Source of the DNA: Weeksellaceae bacterium
GTDB taxonomy: Bacteria > Bacteroidota > Bacteroidia > Flavobacteriales > Weeksellaceae
DNA: 5,070 nt
Direction: 5' to 3'
Assembly: GCA_028694715.1 (NCBI GenBank)
Contig: JAQVKJ010000125.1
Span: forward strand, 1-5,070
A model generated the notes under the pieces. It was not told where the DNA came from. It saw only the letters and a list, made by a program, of their open reading frames with translations, and did no database searches. Positions 1 through 5,070 of the stretch are shown here, piece by piece; position 1 is the first letter of the stretch; the number at the start of each line of letters is the position of its first letter. Both the position numbers and the translations under genes were made by a program.

Positions 1-1430
1 TCCATCACAAAATCTTGGGTGGTATTCGCTTCATAATGAACTTGTTCAGTCGGTTGGGAATGAAAGAAATCCCCGTATTTCTGCATCAATTGTTTTTCGA
101 AATCAGCATCTATTTTTTGTTGTGAAGTAATTTCGAGCAACATTCCGAAAAGCGATTTTTCGTTTTTGTAAATCGGGTCAGTAGCCTTGACTTTGTCTAA
201 AAATTCAGAAGATTTGTCATAATCCTTTTTTAGAAAATACAGATAAGCAGTCGTCAGGTTCCAAAAATCTTTCTCTTTGGTGTTTTTGGCTTGCGCTGCC
301 GAAACCGCAATGGAGCTGTTGAGTCTTTCCTGAATTTTTTCGTCCAACAATACCGGTAATCGTTTGTCTTTCAAATGACTCAGGCAATTTTTCTCATGAT
401 TCCCGGTGTCGTAATTATAAGGACAATAATAATGAATCGGTAGGATTTCCCTTTCCAAACTGTTGATTTCCCTGGCCATCAGCACTTTGGCTTGAACGGC
501 ATCGGGTGAAATGGCGATGATTTTTTTCAATTCGGCCATGGGGTCATTAAAACTCCGATAACCGAGCAGCATGTACAAATCAAACTTTTCATTGTCGGTT
601 TTCACCTGTTTCAACATGTTTTCAAAATCGAGGTCTTGCGTGATTTTCATCGAAGTATAGGCATCGGTTTTTCGGTTTTTGGTGTGGGTGAAAAACTGAA
701 AAAAATCGTAATTCGCTTGCATGAAATTGCCCAAGGCCCTTTCGGCTCCACCCTTTTGATCCAAGGCATAATAGTACATAATGGTTTTGTAATTCAGGCT
801 TTCAACATACTGATTGAAAAACTGAATGGCGGCTTGGTAACGATGGCTGTAATGTGCAAAGCGAACCAGTTGATAGCCGTATCTCGGCTTCAAATCCGGG
901 TCAGATTCGGCATTCCAGCTTTTGGTCAATACGCCTATGACTTTTGAATAATCGAGTTCAGCCACCGTTTTTTCGGGCAAATATCCCCAATAATAATCGG
1001 TGTTGTCGCTGCGCTTAAAGGCCATATAGGGTTCAAGATATTTGGCATAAGCCAGATAGAGCAATGCTTGTTTGAATTTTTTCCTGAATCGGGCATCCGC
1101 AAAATCTAAATTCTTATCGACTGACGAATTTCCTTTGGCCAATTTTTGCACTTCTTCACGACTGGCCACAAAAACCAAATAATGCGCCTGCTCATATGGA
1201 ATCCCAAAATAGCGTTGCCAATCCTCAATGTTTTCATTTCGTTGATTTTCATAAGCTTCCGAACCAAAATAAGCCACATCCATGATGCGGAGAAAAGGTT
1301 CGTACATCGGCGAGTTGATGGTGGTTTGGGCAAATAGATTAAAATATTCGTATTCGGGATCCCACCAGGCACATGCATAAGCCTGAGAAAACGCCAATGA
1401 AAGCAACAAGGTGATAAAAGATTTTTTCAT
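1..1430 (-). CDS. Large secreted protein of unknown function, TPR-like (3' end outside window)
   Basis: An uninterrupted reading frame runs from the ATG at 1430 to the left edge: 476 complete codons with no stop, so the C-terminus is missing. The N-terminus is a clear Sec signal peptide: MKKS, a hydrophobic core at about residues 5-14, then AYA before C20, suggesting signal peptidase I cleavage after A19. Tyr at -2 makes a lipobox unlikely, though lipidation at C20 is not excluded. The mature protein starts with the aromatic motif CAWWDPEYEYFNLF (20-33). The rest looks mainly helical and rich in Tyr and Phe. TPR-like helical pairs are visible near residues 184-211 and 390-420. C336 and C349 flank a short loop and could form a periplasmic disulfide. 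No catalytic motif is recognised. The start is fixed by the signal peptide. It follows the lipoprotein gene after 115 bp and may have its own promoter. Family and function are unknown; a T9SS C-terminal domain, if present, would lie outside the window. Confidence 0.85.
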   Translation of the reverse strand, partial: MKKSFITLLLSLAFSQAYACAWWDPEYEYFNLFAQTTINSPMYEPFLRIMDVAYFGSEAYENQRNENIEDWQRYFGIPYEQAHYLVFVASREEVQKLAKGNSSVDKNLDFADARFRKKFKQALLYLAYAKYLEPYMAFKRSDNTDYYWGYLPEKTVAELDYSKVIGVLTKSWNAESDPDLKPRYGYQLVRFAHYSHRYQAAIQFFNQYVESLNYKTIMYYYALDQKGGAERALGNFMQANYDFFQFFTHTKNRKTDAYTSMKITQDLDFENMLKQVKTDNEKFDLYMLLGYRSFNDPMAELKKIIAISPDAVQAKVLMAREINSLEREILPIHYYCPYNYDTGNHEKNCLSHLKDKRLPVLLDEKIQERLNSSIAVSAAQAKNTKEKDFWNLTTAYLYFLKKDYDKSSEFLDKVKATDPIYKNEKSLFGMLLEITSQQKIDADFEKQLMQKYGDFFHSQPTEQVHYEANTTQDFVM

Positions 1431-1448
1431 GGATAGTCAGCTTTTGAA

Positions 1449-1456
1449 CAAAATTA
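1449..1456 (-). promoter_or_regulatory. Candidate Bacteroidota -7 element (TAATTTTG) before the large secreted protein gene
   Basis: On the minus strand TAATTTTG matches the Bacteroidota sigma-A consensus TAnnTTTG exactly and ends 18 nt before the ATG at 1430. The nearest upstream TTG, as a -33 element, lies 15 nt away, shorter than the usual 17-23 nt. The match is therefore good in the -7 box and weak in the -33 box. If real, the gene could be expressed separately from the Plug-lipoprotein unit. Such 8-mers are frequent in A/T-rich DNA. Confidence 0.35.
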
Positions 1457-1513
1457 ATGAAATATGTTTCACAATGGTTCTAAATTTTGAATTCACCTTC
1501 ATCGGCCCAATGA

Positions 1514-1534
1514 TTTTAATGGTCATTATTAAAA
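1514..1534. repeat. A/T-only inverted repeat just downstream of the lipoprotein gene
   Basis: A perfect 7-bp inverted repeat, TTTTAAT and ATTAAAA, is separated by 7 bases and begins 12 bp past the lipoprotein stop codon. The stem has no G:C pair, so as RNA it would be a weak hairpin ending in a short A run on the minus strand rather than a U tract. It is therefore a poor intrinsic terminator. A protein-binding operator or chance are equally possible. Confidence 0.3.
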
Positions 1535-1545
1535 CAATCTACAAT

Positions 1546-2535
1546 CTATTGCAAGTCCTGAATATTGTATTTGGACAAAAATAGACTGTCCAAATGATAA
1601 TAAACGATGTCAAAATCAGACTGGATTTTTGCATCCAAAAATCGTCGGCTCTCAGTCAATAATTCTGCGGAAATGCTTTCGGGTTTCACTGTAAAACCTT
1701 GATTCAGATAGACTCCGCGCAGAAAAGCGTCGGTCGTGACTTCGTACAATCCTTCATTGATTTTCCTGAAATTTTCATTTTTCACATCCGATTCTGTCAC
1801 TCCGTTGATCAGTTTCTTTTTTCCCAAATGGTTGGTTGCAATCGCCCAAGAATAAATCGGCAGTGCCACATCGATTTTCAACGGATATTGGTCAATGTCT
1901 TTCAGATAATCTTTGAGCAGTTCCAAATCCAGAATTGAATTTTTTTCCACTTCCTCTATCGGATTAGAAGTTGCATAACACATCAGATAAACCTTGTCGG
2001 CTGGCGGAATTCCGGTTTTGGTTTTGAATTTCACCTGGTGCAGTCGCAGGGTGCTGCTGATGTTTTTTTGGGCAATGTTTCTTAGCTCATTTAGGAAAAG
2101 GAAATAATTGTCTCTGGTAGAAGCCGTCCAGTCGCAATCGATTTGAATTTCGACAAATCCGTCAAAACCATTTTCATTTGCAATGCTTTGAACAAGTCCC
2201 AGCACATCCTTGGCCAATTTTTTGATTTCATTCTTTGAAATTCCCTGAAAAACTTCATTGATGATGTAAACAACGGGAACAAAATCTGCCTTCAATTTTT
2301 GGGTGTCGAATTTTTGCACAAGTGCAGTCGGTTCAATTCTGCCTTCTTTTATAACCACATCAAAAAGTCGGACATATAGTTTTTCTGAATTCAATGCTTC
2401 AAAATAAGTTCGTTCGGTTTCCCCAAAATTCACATTGGATTTCCAGTAATAAAACTGTATAGGATGCGAATTCTTTTCCGGTTGGCAGGCAGTCAGGAAA
2501 TTCAGTAACAAAAAAAATAGCAGGAAATTCCTCAT
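1546..2535 (-). CDS. Uncharacterised lipoprotein with a probable (beta/alpha)8-barrel domain
   Basis: This 329-aa protein begins with a lipoprotein signal peptide: MRN, a Leu/Phe core, and the lipobox LTAC with lipidated C17. It is probably anchored in the outer membrane, facing the periplasm or the surface. The mature part shows regular hydrophobic strands alternating with helices: IQFYYW (26-31), LYVRLFDV (53-60), DFVPVVYI (84-91), VEIQIDCD (128-135), LRLHQVK (163-169), KVYLMCYA (181-188), IDVALPIYSW (221-230) and FDIVYYHLDS (308-317). Eight such strands suggest a TIM barrel as in many glycoside hydrolases. D133 and D135 at the end of strand 4, H165 and Q166 at strand 5, and W230 are candidate active-site residues. 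It faintly recalls the DUF3142 group, but I do not assign it with confidence. It starts 3 bp after the Plug stop codon, so the two are almost certainly co-transcribed and probably translationally coupled. Enzyme activity is inferred from fold pattern only. Confidence 0.88.
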   Translation of the reverse strand: MRNFLLFFLLLNFLTACQPEKNSHPIQFYYWKSNVNFGETERTYFEALNSEKLYVRLFDVVIKEGRIEPTALVQKFDTQKLKADFVPVVYIINEVFQGISKNEIKKLAKDVLGLVQSIANENGFDGFVEIQIDCDWTASTRDNYFLFLNELRNIAQKNISSTLRLHQVKFKTKTGIPPADKVYLMCYATSNPIEEVEKNSILDLELLKDYLKDIDQYPLKIDVALPIYSWAIATNHLGKKKLINGVTESDVKNENFRKINEGLYEVTTDAFLRGVYLNQGFTVKPESISAELLTESRRFLDAKIQSDFDIVYYHLDSLFLSKYNIQDLQ

Positions 2536-2538
2536 GTT

Positions 2539-3789
2539 TTAATTGCGGGTATTCACTTCTCCATAACCCACCAACACATCATAGCGGTGGCCCCACGGTC
2601 GATAATAAAACAATGCCTGATAGATATTTTCGGTTTGCCAGAAACTTCCGTTGATGGCCGAATAGCTCACATTTCCTGTGGATTTATCATAAACCGCATA
2701 TTGGTAGTTATAATACCCCTGTTTGAGCAAAACTGCCGTTTCCCAATAATTGGTTTCGGTCAGTTTAAGTCGGTATGCGGGCAAAAGTTGCCAATTGTTG
2801 AATGCTCCGACGACATACAGTTCTTTGGTTCCATTTTCATCGTCAAATTCATCCAATGCAAAATGTACCCAAGTATAATCTGCCTCAGAACCTGAGCGGG
2901 TTTGGTCGGGAGTTTTAATATTTCTAATGTAAAATGCGCCATTCACATCTGCATTGTCAAAATAACCGAGATGTTTGGTGGGTGTATCAGGACGCAGCAC
3001 GGTGTGATAAATACTGTCCTGTCTGAAAATTCTTTCGGTGCTCATCGCCGCCACATCCAGATTTTTGGTATCGAACCACAGGTATTCGCTTCCCCCTTCG
3101 AACAGGATTTTCTGGTCTTTGTATGTCAACTGACTGGGGTTCATAAATTGTGGTCTTTTCAGTACCAAATTGTCTTCCCAATTGCCGTTTTTCATGATAA
3201 ATAGGGTAGCACCGTCGGGCGTTTCTGTCAGATTCATTTGTGCGCTGCCGGCCACCACACTGATTCGTTGGTTCATGTCTCCACTGCCCAAAGCCCGTTC
3301 TTCACTGATGCCTATGCTCACTTTTTTGGAATCGTAAATGGCAAATCTGCGAACAAATTCTGGATTGTTTTCGTCTTCTGTAAAAACTTTTATCACATAA
3401 TTCCCTGCCAGTTTCAGGCTGACATCACGGTTGGGAATGCTTACTTCGTAGTGGGTATAATTCAGATAAGTATTGAATGAATTGGTGTAATTATTAATGT
3501 AATTTGTGCTGAATCCATTCAGGTATTCCGACTGAAAAATTCCGGAAGGTGTCCAGTCTGCATTGTAGTGTTCAATTTTGTATTTGTATTCTTTGTATCC
3601 TTGATTGAGATCGTCGAAAGACAAAATCAAATACTCACTGCCCAGACGGATGACGGGAGTCAAATCGTTTGTTTGCGGATTGAACAATTGAATTGTTTTG
3701 ATGTTTTCAGGGGCTTGGATTTCACGGTAAACCTGTGCAGAAGTCCATTGGAAGCACAAGACCACAAAGAGTAGGATTCCATTTTTCAT
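2539..3789 (-). CDS. Type IX secretion system Plug protein (formerly DUF5103)
   Basis: I recognise this 416-aa protein as the Plug family of the T9SS, once called DUF5103. In Flavobacterium johnsoniae, Plug binds the periplasmic end of the giant outer-membrane translocon SprA and seals the pore when no substrate is passing. A Sec signal peptide is visible (MKNG, hydrophobic core 5-13, probable cleavage after TSA at 16-18), which supports this start. The N-terminal part (about 25-155) holds family-typical segments such as SFDDLN (57-62), the YKYKIEHYNADW stretch (68-79) and SEYLNGF (87-93). The C-terminal part (about 305-405) has ELYVVGAFNNW (323-333) and GYYNYQYAVYD (358-368), resembling an Ig-like/E-set domain of the CBM48 kind, here probably structural. 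Length is normal for the family. It leads the exported-protein cluster, directly followed by the lipoprotein gene. No sprA, porV or other T9SS gene is in view, which is usual since T9SS genes are scattered. Confidence 0.9.
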   Translation of the reverse strand: MKNGILLFVVLCFQWTSAQVYREIQAPENIKTIQLFNPQTNDLTPVIRLGSEYLILSFDDLNQGYKEYKYKIEHYNADWTPSGIFQSEYLNGFSTNYINNYTNSFNTYLNYTHYEVSIPNRDVSLKLAGNYVIKVFTEDENNPEFVRRFAIYDSKKVSIGISEERALGSGDMNQRISVVAGSAQMNLTETPDGATLFIMKNGNWEDNLVLKRPQFMNPSQLTYKDQKILFEGGSEYLWFDTKNLDVAAMSTERIFRQDSIYHTVLRPDTPTKHLGYFDNADVNGAFYIRNIKTPDQTRSGSEADYTWVHFALDEFDDENGTKELYVVGAFNNWQLLPAYRLKLTETNYWETAVLLKQGYYNYQYAVYDKSTGNVSYSAINGSFWQTENIYQALFYYRPWGHRYDVLVGYGEVNTRN

Positions 3790-3794
3790 AAATC

Positions 3795-3802
3795 CAAAGA
3801 TA
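3795..3802 (-). promoter_or_regulatory. Candidate Bacteroidota -7 element (TATCTTTG) before the Plug gene
   Basis: TATCTTTG on the minus strand is a perfect TAnnTTTG match in the 64-bp gap between the acetyltransferase and Plug genes. It ends only 5 nt before the Plug ATG, so transcription from it would start at or very near the start codon, giving a leaderless or almost leaderless mRNA. TTG triplets upstream lie 13 or 24 nt away, neither at the ideal 17-23 nt spacing. Some promoter for Plug is expected here because the preceding genes are functionally unrelated. Confidence 0.4.
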
Positions 3803-3853
3803 CAAATTCTTTGTTCAATGCATTAGCAATCTCAGGGTGGTTTCTGACCCAAA

Positions 3854-4141
3854 TCAATCAGACAAAACATCCCGAATTTCCTCGGTTCTCTCAAAGACTC
3901 CTTTGGCGTATGGACACAGCGGAATGATTTTCAATTGATATTCTCTGGCGAATTCGACTGCTGCATCCACTAATTTTCTGCCAAATCCACGGCCTCCAAA
4001 TTCAGTGAAAACTTCTGTGTGGTCTATGATAACCTTGTCTTCACCCGCCCAGACATATGTCATAAACCCTGCTTTGACATCGTCCTGATAGAGTGCAAAT
4101 TCTCCTTTCTTTCCGTCATCGGTTCTTTCTGTTTTAATCAT
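3854..4141 (-). CDS. Small GNAT-family N-acetyltransferase (COG2388 / NATD1-like)
   Basis: This 95-aa cytoplasmic protein matches the short single-domain GNAT family of COG2388 (Pfam Acetyltransf_CG), whose human relative is NATD1. These are minimal acetyl-CoA-dependent acetyltransferases with unknown natural substrates. Visible features in order: an N-terminal strand pair ending in AGFMTYV (24-30); VIIDHTEV (37-44); the acetyl-CoA pyrophosphate-binding loop FGGRGFG (48-54) followed by helix RKLVDAAVEFARE (55-67); and IIPLCPYAKGVFER (72-85), which carries the family's conserved Cys-Pro-Tyr. Length is normal for the family. The gene begins 5 bp after the OsmC stop codon with an A-rich leader (GAAAT), so it is the last gene of the pirin-OsmC-GNAT transcript. 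The Plug gene follows after 64 bp without a convincing terminator between. Confidence 0.92.
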   Translation of the reverse strand: MIKTERTDDGKKGEFALYQDDVKAGFMTYVWAGEDKVIIDHTEVFTEFGGRGFGRKLVDAAVEFAREYQLKIIPLCPYAKGVFERTEEIRDVLSD

Positions 4142-4146
4142 ATTTC

Positions 4147-4542
4147 TTATTTTAATTCACTCTCAATCTGTACTCCGCCTTCTATGATTCTGTGTACTGG
4201 ACATTTGGAACCGATTTCATAAATTCTTTTTCTCTGGGCTTCGTCCAGATTTCCTATGAGTTCAACTTTTTTGGTAAAAGTGGTCTGATTGTTTCTAATG
4301 TCTCTCACAAAATCAACTTCCACAATGGCTTGCTGCAAATCCCAGCCTTTGCGAGCCGCATACATTTTCATGGTGATGGCAGTGCATGAGGAGAGTGCGG
4401 CATTCAGTAATTCGGTGGGTTTTGGACCCAAATCCATTCCGTTGACTTCCATCGGTTCATCGGCGATCAGTTTGTGGCTGCGCATTGTCATTTCAGTGGT
4501 GAACATTTGTTCTTTGATGGTACCTTTTACTTGCTGGCTCAT
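4147..4542 (-). CDS. OsmC family protein (YhfA-type thiol peroxidase-like)
   Basis: This 131-aa protein belongs to the OsmC/Ohr superfamily. Characterised members reduce organic hydroperoxides with two reactive cysteines, working as intertwined cytoplasmic dimers. Both cysteines are present in family context: C53 in AALSSCTAITMKMYA on the central helix, and C114 in GSKCPVHRI. GPKPTELLNAAL (39-50) is the typical segment before the first cysteine, and R21 or a nearby arginine may complete the active site. The short length and the KCPVHR motif fit the YhfA-like subgroup better than Ohr or classical OsmC; peroxidase activity of that subgroup is not firmly established. The start is supported by an A-rich leader (AACAATAAAAT) and by normal family length. 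The gene lies 17 bp after the pirin gene and 5 bp before the acetyltransferase gene, so it is the middle gene of the cluster. Confidence 0.94.
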   Translation of the reverse strand: MSQQVKGTIKEQMFTTEMTMRSHKLIADEPMEVNGMDLGPKPTELLNAALSSCTAITMKMYAARKGWDLQQAIVEVDFVRDIRNNQTTFTKKVELIGNLDEAQRKRIYEIGSKCPVHRIIEGGVQIESELK

Positions 4543-4559
4543 ATTTTATTGTTTAACTG

Positions 4560-5070
4560 TTATTTTAATTTAATTCTTGGATTCTCAGGTGGCAATGGCA
4601 CGAAATCGGTTTCACCGGGGACTTTGGGAAACTTCTGTTCCAACCAATCCTGTTTGGCCTGTTCTATTTTTTCACGGCTGCTTGATACAAAGTTCCAATA
4701 AATAAATCTTTCTTCTGGGAAAGGTTCACCTCCAAAAAGATAGACTATTGAATTTTCGGACATTTCGAATTCACAGAGTTTTGTATCCTTGGCCACAAGC
4801 ATTTTCTTGGATTCGTATGTGTGGCCTCCGTCACTGATATTGCCTTGGAGAATATACAGACCCGATTCGCCATAAAGGTGTTCACCGATTTTGACTTTAC
4901 CGCCGTTTGCTGACTTGATTTCAATCAAAAAGAGTTTGCTGTACACTGGAACCGATGATTTTTTGTCCATTAGTTCACCTGCAATGAGTTTGAATTTCAA
5001 TCCGTTCTGCTCCCATTCAGTCAGCTTGTCGGCATCCACATGCACAAAATAAGGTGTCATGTCCTCTGTT
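4560..5070 (-). CDS. Pirin family protein, C-terminal part (5' end outside window)
   Basis: The visible 169 complete codons encode the C-terminal half of a pirin, a two-domain cupin protein of usually about 280-300 aa. Diagnostic features are LIAGELMDKKSSVPVY near the beginning, the cupin turn SGLYILQGNIS, YLFGGEPFPEERFIYWNFVSSS, and the C-terminal EKIEQAKQDWLEQKFPKVPGE and FVPLPPENP. Together they mark the pirin subgroup ending in the VPGE/FVPLP tail. The ATG at 5060 is unlikely to be the start: the frame stays open to the window edge (Thr-Glu-Asp precede this Met), and the N-terminal cupin with the metal-binding His/Glu residues is missing, so metal binding cannot be judged. Known pirins are cytoplasmic iron-binding proteins; some, such as E. 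coli YhhW, have quercetin 2,3-dioxygenase activity in vitro. It precedes osmC by 17 bp and is probably the first or an early gene of this operon. Confidence 0.93.
   Translation of the reverse strand, partial: TEDMTPYFVHVDADKLTEWEQNGLKFKLIAGELMDKKSSVPVYSKLFLIEIKSANGGKVKIGEHLYGESGLYILQGNISDGGHTYESKKMLVAKDTKLCEFEMSENSIVYLFGGEPFPEERFIYWNFVSSSREKIEQAKQDWLEQKFPKVPGETDFVPLPPENPRIKLK

Noticed and set aside
636..947. Plus-strand 103-codon open frame
   Set aside because: It lies wholly antisense to the continuous secreted-protein frame at 1-1430, has no recognisable domain, and its composition is that of a shadow frame.
1106..1378. Minus-strand 90-codon open frame
   Set aside because: It is in another frame inside the signal-peptide-bearing gene that starts at 1430. 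That gene has a better start and a much longer uninterrupted frame.
2736..2820. Glycogen-binding (CBM48) function for the Plug C-terminal domain because of GAFNNW
   Set aside because: The motif marks an Ig-like/E-set fold seen in Plug proteins generally. Nothing else suggests carbohydrate binding, so I treat it as structural.
2587..2895. Plus-strand 102-codon frame, with further ones at 2902-3204, 3238-3480 and 3568-3774
   Set aside because: All are antisense to the recognised Plug gene and show no protein-family resemblance.
3831..3850. Possible hairpin between the acetyltransferase and Plug genes (GGGT/ACCC or TCAG/CTGA arms)
   Set aside because: The stems are only 4 bp, the two pairings exclude each other, and no U tract follows on the minus strand, so it cannot be supported as a terminator.
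4289..4573. Plus-strand 94-codon frame with a hydrophobic C-terminus that could pass for a small membrane protein
   Set aside because: It is antisense to the OsmC gene, which has both family cysteines. The hydrophobicity is a by-product of the opposite strand.

Overview
The window looks like chromosomal DNA from a member of the Bacteroidota, most probably of the Flavobacteriia type. Three things support this: a gene for the type IX secretion system (T9SS) Plug protein, which is restricted to this phylum; two candidate promoter elements of the Bacteroidota form TAnnTTTG; and A-rich translation leaders without a Shine-Dalgarno sequence. The DNA is moderately A+T-rich. All six genes lie on the minus strand, so transcription runs from right to left, and both window edges cut through a gene.

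Right part (about 3854-5070): a compact cluster reading pirin (5' end outside the window), an OsmC/YhfA-type thiol peroxidase-like protein, and a small GNAT acetyltransferase of the COG2388/NATD1 type. Gaps of 17 and 5 bp make a single transcript very likely. All three are soluble cytoplasmic proteins. The pirin and OsmC families point to a stress or redox housekeeping role.

Left part (1-3789): a second cluster made entirely of exported proteins. It begins with the T9SS Plug protein (416 aa), followed after 3 bp by an uncharacterised 329-aa lipoprotein whose strand-helix pattern looks like a (beta/alpha)8 barrel. After a 115-bp gap comes a large secreted protein of unknown function, mostly helical and TPR-like, of which 476 residues are visible before the left edge. 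The tight coupling of the lipoprotein to Plug, and its neighbour, are the parts of the window least explained by known biology.

Non-coding DNA is limited to the 115-bp gap at 1431-1545 (candidate promoter and an A/T-only inverted repeat), the 64-bp gap at 3790-3853 (candidate promoter), and short intra-operon gaps. I see no RNA gene, mobile element, CRISPR array or long repeat.
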